In this document: piece after piece, positions 21,000-29,316 of the stretch
Layout: the number at the start of each line of letters is the position of its first letter
How positions within the stretch are numbered: position 1 is the first letter of the stretch
Assembly: GCA_016777265.1 (NCBI GenBank)
Contig: JADHRU010000003.1
Location: forward strand, 1 to 35,768
Length of the DNA stretch: 35,768 bases
Source of the DNA: Synechococcus sp. BS30m-G31
GTDB taxonomy: Bacteria > Cyanobacteriota > Cyanobacteriia > PCC-6307 > Cyanobiaceae
Direction of reading: 5' to 3'
Notes under the pieces: model-generated
Databases searched by the model: none
Told to the model about the DNA's origin: nothing
The model's input: only the letters and a program-made list of their open reading frames with translations
Translations under genes and position numbers: made by a program

Positions 21000-21767
21000 T
21001 TAGGCCAAATCAGTTGAGCCGCAAGTTATGTCCTGCAGTCGGTCATCACCGATCGCAGCGATCGCCTCCGCCAAATCAATCCTGCCGTCGTACAAAGCCC
21101 GGCCAACAATCACGCCGCTGACGCCCTGATCTTCAAGGGGAAGTAGTGACAAAAGATCAGCCATGCAACCAATGCCTCCTGAGGCAATGACTGGAACGCT
21201 GCTGGCCTGAGCCATGTCACGCAGGGCTTCAAGGTTGGGTCCCGCCAAGGTTCCATCGGTCGCGATATCGGTTGTGATGATCGCCGTGATTCCCGAATCA
21301 CTAAAGCGGCGGGCGAGATCCGTTGCCAAAACATCGCTTTGCTCGAGCCAGCCTCGCGTTGCCACCATTCCTTGATTGGCATCAATGCCAACAACCACAG
21401 CCCCTGGATGACGCTCCGCAAGAACCTGAACCATTTCAGGCTGTTCGATCGCGACAGTGCCCAAAATCACCCGTTCTAAGCCGCACTTGAGCAGATCCTC
21501 GGCGCGTTCGATCGAGCGCACACCTCCACCAAGCTGAACGGGAATATCCAGTGCGTTGGCGATCGCTCTCACCGCAGCATCATTAACTGGCTCCCCACGT
21601 TTTGCACCATCCAGATCGACGAGATGAAGCCGCTTGGCTCCCTGACGCTGCCAACTGAGCGCTTGGGCTACCGGATCGTCGCTGAACCGCGTCACCTGGT
21701 CGTAATCCCCTTGGTGCAAGCGCACACAGGCACCGTCGAGCAGGTCGATGGCGGGGATGATCTCCAT
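21000..21767 (-). CDS. hisA: Phosphoribosylformimino-5-aminoimidazole carboxamide ribotide isomerase
   Basis: MEIIPAIDLLDGACVRLHQGDYDQ, VQLGGGVRS, TDIATDGTLAGPN, VIASGGIG. Start at 21767 rather than 21791. Confidence 0.95.
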   Translation of the reverse strand: MEIIPAIDLLDGACVRLHQGDYDQVTRFSDDPVAQALSWQRQGAKRLHLVDLDGAKRGEPVNDAAVRAIANALDIPVQLGGGVRSIERAEDLLKCGLERVILGTVAIEQPEMVQVLAERHPGAVVVGIDANQGMVATRGWLEQSDVLATDLARRFSDSGITAIITTDIATDGTLAGPNLEALRDMAQASSVPVIASGGIGCMADLLSLLPLEDQGVSGVIVGRALYDGRIDLAEAIAAIGDDRLQDITCGSTDLA

Positions 21768-22040
21768 GGAGCTACACAAGAAGGTATTCATCCTGCAGGA
21801 GGGCTGTCTTTTGCCCCCCGGCCATTGGAGAATTCACACAAATTTTGAGCGACTTTTAAAGCTCAATAATCTTTTCAATACCCATAAGTGTTGAACATCA
21901 CTTATATCAGCAAGGACAAATCAAATAATTCTGATACTTAACCTGCATCATTCCCGTCAAGATTTTGCAAGACAAAACATCTGAACCCACGACTGATTCA
22001 CGCCATGTTCCATCCCTTAGATTTTCGAAGTTTTAAATCT

Positions 22041-22068
22041 TTGGTTAGGAACAAACCGTCTTAACCAA
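22041..22068 (+). promoter_or_regulatory. 5' leader stem-loop upstream of the CSP41-like gene
   Basis: UUGGUUAGGA-ACAAACCG-UCUUAACCAA: 10-bp stem (one G-U), 8-nt loop, 2 nt before TGGAGG (SD) of the gene at 22086. Confidence 0.55.
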
Positions 22069-22085
22069 TCTGGAGGCGCAACGTC

Positions 22086-23006
22086 ATGCAAATTCTGGTG
22101 ATGGGGGGAACCCGGTTTGTGGGCAAGCCTCTGGTGGCTCGGCTCATGGCTCAAGGGCACACCCTCACCCTGTTTACGCGTGGGAAGAACCCTGTCCCCG
22201 CCGGCGTTGAGCACATCACGGGTGACCGCAGTAGCGATGAAGGCCTCAGCGCACTGCAGGACCGCGCTTTCGATGTCATCGTCGATAGCTCTGGCCGAAC
22301 ACTGGACGACAGCCGTCGCGTCCTAACGGCGACGGGGCATCCCAGCCATCGCTTTGTCTACGTCAGCTCTGCCGGGGTCTATGCGGGGTCAGACCACTGG
22401 CCACTGGATGAAAACAGCCCAACAGACCCCAAAAGCCGGCATGCAGGAAAAGCCGACACTGAGACATGGCTCAAAGCCGAAGGCATCCCCTTCACCAGCT
22501 TCCGGCCGACGTACATCTATGGGCCTGGTAACTACAACCCAATCGAGCGCTGGTTTTTTGACCGAATCGTGCATGAACAGCCGGTGCCCCTCCCCGGCGA
22601 TGGCACCACGATCACGCAATTGGGCCATGTCGACGATCTCGCCGAAGCCATGGCCCGCTGCATCGATGTCGATACAGCCGCCAACCGGATCTACAACTGC
22701 TCCGGCAAGCAGGGAGTCACGTTTAAAGGCCTGATTCGGGCAGCCGCTCAAGCCTGTGGCAAGGATCCCGAAACCGTTGTGATGCGGTCGTTTGATCCAT
22801 CAGCCCTGGATCCGAAAGCACGGAAGGCCTTTCCGTTACGACTGAATCACTTCCTGACGGACATCACGCGGGTCGAGCGGGAGCTGGCCTGGCAACCGCA
22901 GTTTGACTTGGCGGCTGGCTTGGCCGATAGCTACACCAACGATTACGCCACCAATCCCAGCCAAAACCCCAACTTCAGCTCCGACGCCAGCCTGATTGGG
23001 GCTTGA
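22086..23006 (+). CDS. NAD-dependent epimerase/dehydratase family protein, CSP41-like (chloroplast stem-loop-binding protein homologue)
   Basis: MQILVMGGTRFVGKPLVARL, RFVYVSSAGVY, RPTYIYGPGNYNPIERWFFDRI; extended SDR typical of cyanobacterial CSP41 relatives. Confidence 0.88.
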   Translation: MQILVMGGTRFVGKPLVARLMAQGHTLTLFTRGKNPVPAGVEHITGDRSSDEGLSALQDRAFDVIVDSSGRTLDDSRRVLTATGHPSHRFVYVSSAGVYAGSDHWPLDENSPTDPKSRHAGKADTETWLKAEGIPFTSFRPTYIYGPGNYNPIERWFFDRIVHEQPVPLPGDGTTITQLGHVDDLAEAMARCIDVDTAANRIYNCSGKQGVTFKGLIRAAAQACGKDPETVVMRSFDPSALDPKARKAFPLRLNHFLTDITRVERELAWQPQFDLAAGLADSYTNDYATNPSQNPNFSSDASLIGA

Positions 23007-23547
23007 GGTAGCTCAAGGCCGAGGTCAAGGCCAAGGCCCAAGAGGGCCAGAACAACCACCACCCGCAAACCACCAGAGTTGACTGGCCGACCCATCCCGG
23101 CGGCCAGAGCAACAGCAACAAGCTCAAAAACTGAAGGATGGTTTTGGCTTTACCGCCCCACGACGCTGGGGCCCCATCACTGACTCCCGCACGCCAACCT
23201 GAGATCAACAGCTCACGGGCCAGCAGGATCCAAATCGCCCACAAAGGCAGTGTTCCAGAAGCTGCGAACCACAACAGAGGGGCCGCAATCAGCACCTTGT
23301 CGGTGAGGGGATCAAGCCTGGCGCCCCAGCTGGTTCCACCACCAGCACGGCGGGCCAACCAGCCATCAGCAGCATCGCTCAGACCAGCCAAAAGCAGCAG
23401 CCACCAGGCCAACACCGCCCAGCCCTGTTGAAGCGCCAGAATTAATGGGAGGCCTGCCACGGCCCTGCCGATGGTGAGGCCATCAGCCAACAAACGCAGG
23501 GATTGAGACAAGGATCGAGACGGTGATCGAGACGGTGGACGAGACAA
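22975..23547 (-). CDS. pgsA: CDP-alcohol phosphatidyltransferase, probably phosphatidylglycerophosphate synthase
   Basis: LSDAADGWLARRAGGGTSWGARLDPLTDKVLIAAPL = DG..AR...G..D...D motif. Start uncertain (TTG at 23547, within a 12-bp repeat array). Confidence 0.88.
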   Translation of the reverse strand: MSRPPSRSPSRSLSQSLRLLADGLTIGRAVAGLPLILALQQGWAVLAWWLLLLAGLSDAADGWLARRAGGGTSWGARLDPLTDKVLIAAPLLWFAASGTLPLWAIWILLARELLISGWRAGVSDGAPASWGGKAKTILQFLSLLLLLWPPGWVGQSTLVVCGWWLFWPSWALALTSALSYLKPQSGWRRS

Positions 23548-23549
23548 CG
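23502..23549. repeat. Four tandem 12-bp units at the divergent pgsA/CBS junction
   Basis: ATTGAGACAAGG / ATCGAGACGGTG / ATCGAGACGGTG / GACGAGACAACG read directly. Confidence 0.8.
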
Positions 23550-23579
23550 GCGCAGAATGGATGCAGATCGTTCTGAATC

Positions 23580-24053
23580 ATGGTCCTGCAGCTGACGGTG
23601 GCCGACGTGATGACCAAGCCCGTACTCACCGTTCGAGCCGACACTCCACTGCAGGAGGCGGTGAAGATCATCAGCGACCACCACGTGAGTGGTCTTCCTG
23701 TTGTTGATGACCAAGGGGCATTAATCGGCGAGTTGAGTGAAAAAGACCTGATGGTGCGCGAAAGCGGCGTGGATGCAGGTCCTTACGTGATGCTGTTAGA
23801 CAGCGTGATTTATCTAAGGAATCCACTCAACTGGGACAAACAAGTGCATCAAGTGCTTGGCACCACTGTGGGTGAATTGATGCAAAAAAATAGTCACAGT
23901 TGCGATGTCACTCTTGCTCTTCCCAAAGCCGCTTCAATGCTCCACAACAAGGGCACACAGCGTCTCTTTGTGCTTGACAACCAGAAACATCCAATTGGTG
24001 TTCTAACTCGAGGAGATGTTGTACGAGCGATTGCCTCCCACCAAACAAACTAA
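23580..24053 (+). CDS. CBS-domain-pair protein
   Basis: TVADVMTKPVLTVRADTPLQEAVKIISDHHVSGLPVVDDQGALIGELSEKDL plus second CBS copy ending PIGVLTRGDVVRAI. Confidence 0.93.
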   Translation: MVLQLTVADVMTKPVLTVRADTPLQEAVKIISDHHVSGLPVVDDQGALIGELSEKDLMVRESGVDAGPYVMLLDSVIYLRNPLNWDKQVHQVLGTTVGELMQKNSHSCDVTLALPKAASMLHNKGTQRLFVLDNQKHPIGVLTRGDVVRAIASHQTN

Positions 24054-24104
24054 TTCAATAGATCTCGTCATCAAATCACTTAAATCAATCGAAGGTTAGG
24101 TGCA

Positions 24105-25268
24105 TCAACTGCCTTTACGGATCGCAATCGCAATAGGCCGTATCGCACGGAAATCCACATAATCGCCAACGTTCAGATTTTTCACTGGCTCCCCATTGAT
24201 GTCACCATGAACATCAAGGTTGTGTACTCCTCCGAATGGACCACGAAGGCTGAGCTCATGGTCGTTTTCCGAGACCTTCACCACCTCTGCAGTGCCGCTG
24301 GTCATCGCCACCTTGGCGCCTTGGCGTACGGGACCAAATTGCTCCGAAAGAATCACATCTTCCCTGGCAAATGTGAGAGCCTTTCGCGAGCTTTTGCGTA
24401 GATCAACGACCAATCCATCGAGCAGATCAACCGTGACCTGCTCACCCACTTTGATTCCGGCAGTGGACAAATCAACGCCACTGGTGATCAACATGTCGTG
24501 GCCATAGGGAGTGCGAAGTTCCAGCACCTTCTCAGCAGGACGGATCCGTTGAACCGTGCCAAACACTTTTGTAATTTCAAAAGATTGAAGCAGCTCCGCC
24601 TTCAAACTTCCCTGTTTAGTGACGGCATCAGAAAGCAGGGGTTGCGACTTCGTCGCTGCGTTGGCTTGGGCCTTTGCAATGGATGCCTTTTTGATCTGAA
24701 CGGCAACAGGTTGGATCAAACGAAAATCCACCAGATCCCCCGCGTTCAACAGCGGGAAAAGGTCATCACCGGAATCGGCAAGAACATCGAGGTTGTGAAT
24801 GCCTCCAAGTGGACCCATCAAGCTGATGCTGCGGTCGACCTCCGACAATTTGATGATCCGTGCTGTGCCCGATGCCAGAGCGAGGCGCATTCCCTTCTTT
24901 AATGGCCCCATATTGAGGGGCATGATGATGTCTTCACGGTTAAAACTCAGCTCTTTTGTCGCGCTGCGCTGAAGGTCCACGACCAATCCATCCAGCACCG
25001 AAACATCCACGCCATCTCCGGGCTGCAAACCCAGTGGAGCCAAGTCGATACCAACAGTGATGATCTCCTTATGACCTTCAGGATCAACCACTTCGATCAC
25101 CTTTTGGGCAGGTGACACCAGATTCACAACACCACGCAGGTGTGTGACTTCAAAACCAGCCAATTCCTCCAGGGAGAAACCAGCTCGGGCAGGGATGTTG
25201 ACCGTGAGAGCCGAAGCGACGGCTGCAGCAGTAATCAGAGCTGCACGAAAACCGGAAGTTCGGATCAT
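24105..25268 (-). CDS. Secreted protein with two duplicated ~160-aa modules (unknown function)
   Basis: Signal peptide MIRTSGFRAALITAAAVASALTVNIPARAG (internal ATG at 25268); module 1 GLVVDLQRSATKELSFNREDIIMP..SGTARIIKLSEVDRSISLMGPLGGIHNLDV vs module 2 GLVVDLRKSSRKALTFAREDVILS..SGTAEVVKVSENDHELSLRGPFGGVHNLDV. Confidence 0.8.
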   Translation of the reverse strand: MIRTSGFRAALITAAAVASALTVNIPARAGFSLEELAGFEVTHLRGVVNLVSPAQKVIEVVDPEGHKEIITVGIDLAPLGLQPGDGVDVSVLDGLVVDLQRSATKELSFNREDIIMPLNMGPLKKGMRLALASGTARIIKLSEVDRSISLMGPLGGIHNLDVLADSGDDLFPLLNAGDLVDFRLIQPVAVQIKKASIAKAQANAATKSQPLLSDAVTKQGSLKAELLQSFEITKVFGTVQRIRPAEKVLELRTPYGHDMLITSGVDLSTAGIKVGEQVTVDLLDGLVVDLRKSSRKALTFAREDVILSEQFGPVRQGAKVAMTSGTAEVVKVSENDHELSLRGPFGGVHNLDVHGDINGEPVKNLNVGDYVDFRAIRPIAIAIRKGS

Positions 25269-25354
25269 CAAACGACAACGAATTAGGCGATGAGCCGACG
25301 CTAGCTCCTTTCGAATGCGGCAGAATGAACGAAGGTTGCTTTTTACGGAAATCC

Positions 25355-25816
25355 ATGTCCGTCCGTCCATCGTTATTGGCAGCCCTGCTTGCAATTGGCT
25401 TTTCTTCGACGGCACCCGTTCAAGCGGACACGTCAATTGAAGTAAGCTTGAAACAACGATATCTCACACTATTTGAGAACGGAAAGGTTATTGGTAAATA
25501 CCCAATCGCCATTGGAGCCCCTGAGTCTCCCACCATTCCAGGAGACTTTGATATCCAGAATAAAGATGCTTCACCCATCTATCACAAAAAAGGGAAGGTC
25601 GTTGCACCAGGACCGGACAACCCTGTAGGTGTTCGTTACATGCCCTACGTGAGAATTGGGCGAGATGAATATGCAATTCACGGCACAGCCTGGCCCAGCT
25701 GGGTCAAATTAAGAGCTGCAGTGAGTCTTGGCTGCATTCGTATGTTGAATAACGATGTGATTCAAGTGTTTAACCGCGTCAAGGTTGGAACACCAGTTGT
25801 CGTAACCACCAATTAG
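25355..25816 (+). CDS. L,D-transpeptidase (YkuD domain), secreted
   Basis: Signal peptide MSVRPSLLAALLAIGFSSTAPVQA; catalytic motif HGTAWPSWVKLRAAVSLGCIRM. Start at the internal ATG 25355 preferred over 25325. Confidence 0.92.
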   Translation: MSVRPSLLAALLAIGFSSTAPVQADTSIEVSLKQRYLTLFENGKVIGKYPIAIGAPESPTIPGDFDIQNKDASPIYHKKGKVVAPGPDNPVGVRYMPYVRIGRDEYAIHGTAWPSWVKLRAAVSLGCIRMLNNDVIQVFNRVKVGTPVVVTTN

Positions 25817-25833
25817 CCCTTCACATAGCACCC

Positions 25834-26106
25834 ATGATTTTCAGATTACTTCTCATCTCTGCCGCAAGCGCCCTGCTTTCAACCGTTGCCCTGGCGAACG
25901 CAAGCCAGGAAATGAATGAAGGGGATTTTCTCGATTTAGTCGATGCCAGCGGCCACGTCACCGTGCAAGGCAATGGAGTGGCCGGTGTCAACGCCAATGC
26001 AAAAGCACAAGGCTTGAGTAGTCCAGCAATTGGATACTGGTCTCCTGAAGGACATTGCTTCGTTATGCCTGCACCAGGCCCCTGCAATGGTGTGTTTAAA
26101 CAGTAA
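25834..26106 (+). CDS. Small secreted hypothetical protein
   Basis: 90 aa, clear signal peptide MIFRLLLISAASALLSTVALANA; follows the L,D-transpeptidase by 17 bp. Confidence 0.7.
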   Translation: MIFRLLLISAASALLSTVALANASQEMNEGDFLDLVDASGHVTVQGNGVAGVNANAKAQGLSSPAIGYWSPEGHCFVMPAPGPCNGVFKQ

Positions 26107-26275
26107 AAAGATTTAAATCAAATATAATCCGGAAATACGCACGATCGACCGGCGTTCTACTATCAAAAACTCAACTGAAAATCAATAAACTGAACTACTA
26201 TCTAGATACAATTTCTATATAATTTTGCCGAAAGGCTAAACAATATTGCTTGAGGGTTGATCACAGATCAAACAA

Positions 26276-26407
26276 TTAGCAGCCAAAAAGGCAATTCCAT
26301 ACAGCCCCAAAGTGCATTTCTCCCTTCGAATAAATCATTACAGCTAACGCAATGATGCCAGCATTGACTGTAATGAATACTGCGCTTACTGTAATTCGAT
26401 CATTCAT
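26276..26407 (-). CDS. Putative 43-aa single-TM small protein
   Basis: Read on minus strand: MNDRITVSAVFITVNAGIIALAVMIYSKGEMHFGAVWNCLFGC*; hydrophobic segment; lies in otherwise gene-free 480 bp. No strong SD. Confidence 0.35.
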   Translation of the reverse strand: MNDRITVSAVFITVNAGIIALAVMIYSKGEMHFGAVWNCLFGC

Positions 26408-26583
26408 GAACAGATTATTGCACATTTATGCCAATATCAATCAACTATCACTACGGAAACTGTCTGACCTGAAGACTGGCATGGCTCTGATCAAGCACAC
26501 AGAAATATGAAGTGCCCGATTCAGCCCAATGAAATTGTTATCTCAGAGCCCATTCATTGCTCTTCCCAGCCTGCCTAAAAAAC

Positions 26584-26763
26584 CTAATTGATGTTATTGA
26601 AACTTGAGCCGGGACAAAGGGAGGGTGCATCCAACTCCAATTGAGAAGAGGCCAAGTCGTGCTCTTCGGTTTTCGTGAGCTGGCACACGAGATTCAGGGC
26701 ATCCTGAGCCGACATCTCGCCGTTCTCTTCCCACTTGATACTGGAGAGTTCGACGGCGGACAT
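26584..26763 (-). CDS. Small hypothetical protein
   Basis: MSAVELSSIKWEENGEMSAQDALNLVCQLTKTEEHDLASSQLELDAPSLCPGSSFNNIN; ATG at 26763 preferred over 26799. Confidence 0.45.
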   Translation of the reverse strand: MSAVELSSIKWEENGEMSAQDALNLVCQLTKTEEHDLASSQLELDAPSLCPGSSFNNIN

Positions 26764-26868
26764 CGGCATTGCGCTTGAGGCAATGAACCTAGTCAGCAAT
26801 TCTTATGAGACGGGGCAGCGACTCACGCTTGGTAACTTAAAAAAATTGGAAGACTCTTCTCTAAGACA

Positions 26869-27093
26869 TCAATCGCTGGCTTTTGCGTCGTCCCACTTGG
26901 CCTTGCCGTCGAGCAGCAAAACAAGCTCTTCCAATTTTTGATTGGTTTCACGAACATCGACAGCTTCAGGCATCGTGCCATCAGCAACAACGTTGTAGTG
27001 GTCGCGGCAGCGATTACGCAATTCCTGCAGGAGTTTTTTCGTGATCGTTTTCTTTTCTGCAGCGGTCGCCATACCAAGTTTGATCCATGCCAT
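26869..27093 (-). CDS. Small hypothetical protein, charged/helical
   Basis: MATAAEKKTITKKLLQELRNRCRDHYNVVADGTMPEAVDVRETNQKLEELVLLLDGKAKWDD; true start may be ATG at 27072. Confidence 0.55.
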   Translation of the reverse strand: MAWIKLGMATAAEKKTITKKLLQELRNRCRDHYNVVADGTMPEAVDVRETNQKLEELVLLLDGKAKWDDAKASD

Positions 27094-27166
27094 CCATAGT
27101 TTGCCTTATCGCATTAAGAGATGGATCTGGCTTCAAAAAAACGGCTTGCAACAGGACGACACAACA

Positions 27167-27751
27167 TCAATCAACATCCTGTGCCGCGATGGTGATCAGG
27201 TACTGACGCCAACGCAACAGGGTGAGGCTGTAGAGCTGGCCAAAACATTCTGCTGAGCCACGTTGTCGATCAAGGGCAACGTTCGAAAGCCCTCCAGCGA
27301 GGCCATAGCCACTGGCTTTAAGCACGGCCTCCTTGATCGTCCAAAGCTGCATAAACGACCAACGCTCTAAGCATGCGGCTGCATCCCGTTCCGTTTTAAA
27401 CATCCGCCGCAACAATAATGTGGGAGAAACGCCGATCCGGCGATTCTCAGCTTCCACATCAATACCAATCGCCCCCTCACTCAACACGCCAACAGTGATA
27501 GGCCCGGTATTGGAAATGCTGTGATTGAAAGAACAATCGCGGCGACATCTGAGCTGCGGTTTGCCATAAATCGTGCGACCCAACTCCGCTGGTTGGACCA
27601 CAACACCTGCTTCACCAAACAAGCGCAAGGTGAGTTGCTCACTCACCTGAGTCTGGATCGCGCGTTGAGGAGGCTCCGTCAACACTCCTACGAGGGGACG
27701 ATACCGAGACGATGTTTCCTCGATCCATTCCCAAGACGGAGCAACCCTCAT
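27167..27751 (-). CDS. 4'-phosphopantetheinyl transferase (Sfp/HetI type)
   Basis: YGKPQL...FNHSISNTGP, GIDVEAENRR, FMQLWTIKEAVLKASGYGLAGGL. Confidence 0.93.
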   Translation of the reverse strand: MRVAPSWEWIEETSSRYRPLVGVLTEPPQRAIQTQVSEQLTLRLFGEAGVVVQPAELGRTIYGKPQLRCRRDCSFNHSISNTGPITVGVLSEGAIGIDVEAENRRIGVSPTLLLRRMFKTERDAAACLERWSFMQLWTIKEAVLKASGYGLAGGLSNVALDRQRGSAECFGQLYSLTLLRWRQYLITIAAQDVD

Positions 27752-29316
27752 TCCGCCATAGGAGGGAGCGGCTGCAGCGGAGCGAACTCAAGGGGAGGGA
27801 GCTCTGGCGGAGGAGGCGCATCATTCAAGCCATCATTCAAACCGTCATCCAAACCGTCATTCAGATCGAAATCGAGGCGAGATTGAGGCGGCAAAAGTCC
27901 CTCCTCGTTGGGAATGACGGGTTCAATCGACTCGTCGAGCACGATCGGAGGGGGCAAATCTGGGGGCAAGGGCAGGAAAGGATCAGAACGATCCCAGGTT
28001 TCATCCCCACCTTGATCCGGATCGAGCTCATCGCTGTCGATGGAGGGCTGTTCACGCAAGACAAGAGGGTCTGCCGTGATGGGCGGCTCCCGCAAGGGAG
28101 CGCGATCCGAATTCATCGGAGCTACGGAATCATCACGATCCTGCCTGGGCTTACTGCCGGGGGATGGAGCCCAAATCATCCGAGCCAGGGGCTCAACACC
28201 CTGCTCCATCACCCGGTTCAAACCGGCCAACGCCCGGTCGGCCAGATGGCTGCCAACCTTCTGAGCACAATCCACAGGTCCGTCGCAGGATTGCTGCTCA
28301 ATCAATTTGGGGGTAAGACCTGCCACCAAATCCCCCCGCAGCCACCGCTTGCGTGGACTGAGACGCAGCATGTACGGCACATGCACGAAGCTGGTAGCGC
28401 CACCGCTGATCCAATTGGCATCTTCTTCGGTGAACCCTTTTGTTCCAGGAATGATGAAACGACTTTTTGAGGCGTGATCAGGCATGTACGCCGCGAGATA
28501 GCCACGACGTCTGGCCAAGTCCTTTGTTTGTTCAAGGGTGAGCCCGTCACGACTCATCAAGATCTCCAAATGGCCGTCGTCCCGAAGGCCCATCACCATG
28601 CGTATGCGTGGCAGGTAGTAGCGAATGCGCTGCCCCATGCTGATGCTGTAAGCACCCTTGTAGGTGTCTGGTGGATCTTCCAGATCGTTGTAGAGGCTGT
28701 GAAGACCGCCAATGAAGGTGTCGTAGCTGTTGCTGCGAGCGTCTGTGAGCTCCCCGTAGCCAAAGTCAACGCTGCCATCTTTTTGGATTCCAATAAAAGC
28801 GCGCTGACGCGAGGCGGTGCGATTCCGCCCCTTCCAAACCTTGGAGCCAAACTTCAGATCGCCGAGCGGAACGGTTAGTTCCTGTCCGGCAGCATCAACA
28901 TGACGCTCGTACATCGGACCTGAGACGTAGGCCAGTGCAGAAATGTCGTCAAAGGCATCGTCTTCCCGATCCCAACCCTCTAGAAGGCCAAAACGCACCC
29001 GACGGGGATCGAGGTCGAGGGCATAGACCTCCTCATCAGGGATGTAGTTGAAGGGTGTGTCATCTCCTGATCGATTCGCAGACCTGGCCTGATCCGTCCG
29101 TTCATTCTCCGGACGATCTGGAGCCTTCGGAGCAAGGGCGATCAAAGCCACTAAAACCACAAACGGCAGCGCAAGCAGCAACCAGCGTTTTCGCACCCAA
29201 CTCTTTGGAGAGGGAGTCGCGGTTTTGGGAGCGTGTTTTTTCACGCGGTCTGTCGTCCTCGTTTTTTGGGAAATGAGGCGAGCCAAGGAACGATGGCGTC
29301 CTCGGCCACTAGCCAT
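27748..29316 (-). CDS. Hypothetical membrane-anchored protein with proline/acidic repeat tail
   Basis: N-terminal TM RWLLLALPFVVLVALIALAP, extracytoplasmic domain, C-terminal LNDGLDDGLNDGLNDAPPPPELPP tail; overlaps the PPTase start by 4 bp. Confidence 0.75.
   Translation of the reverse strand: MASGRGRHRSLARLISQKTRTTDRVKKHAPKTATPSPKSWVRKRWLLLALPFVVLVALIALAPKAPDRPENERTDQARSANRSGDDTPFNYIPDEEVYALDLDPRRVRFGLLEGWDREDDAFDDISALAYVSGPMYERHVDAAGQELTVPLGDLKFGSKVWKGRNRTASRQRAFIGIQKDGSVDFGYGELTDARSNSYDTFIGGLHSLYNDLEDPPDTYKGAYSISMGQRIRYYLPRIRMVMGLRDDGHLEILMSRDGLTLEQTKDLARRRGYLAAYMPDHASKSRFIIPGTKGFTEEDANWISGGATSFVHVPYMLRLSPRKRWLRGDLVAGLTPKLIEQQSCDGPVDCAQKVGSHLADRALAGLNRVMEQGVEPLARMIWAPSPGSKPRQDRDDSVAPMNSDRAPLREPPITADPLVLREQPSIDSDELDPDQGGDETWDRSDPFLPLPPDLPPPIVLDESIEPVIPNEEGLLPPQSRLDFDLNDGLDDGLNDGLNDAPPPPELPPLEFAPLQPLPPMAE
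27820..27866. repeat. Four 12-bp in-frame repeat units encoding (L[N/D]D[G/A])n
   Basis: Plus strand ATCATTCAAGCC / ATCATTCAAACC / GTCATCCAAACC / GTCATTCAGATC. Confidence 0.8.

Noticed and set aside
21845-21866. TTGAGC-N10-GCTCAA hairpin upstream of hisA
   Set aside because: Only 6-bp arms with a long loop in AT-rich DNA; too weak to call as terminator or operator.
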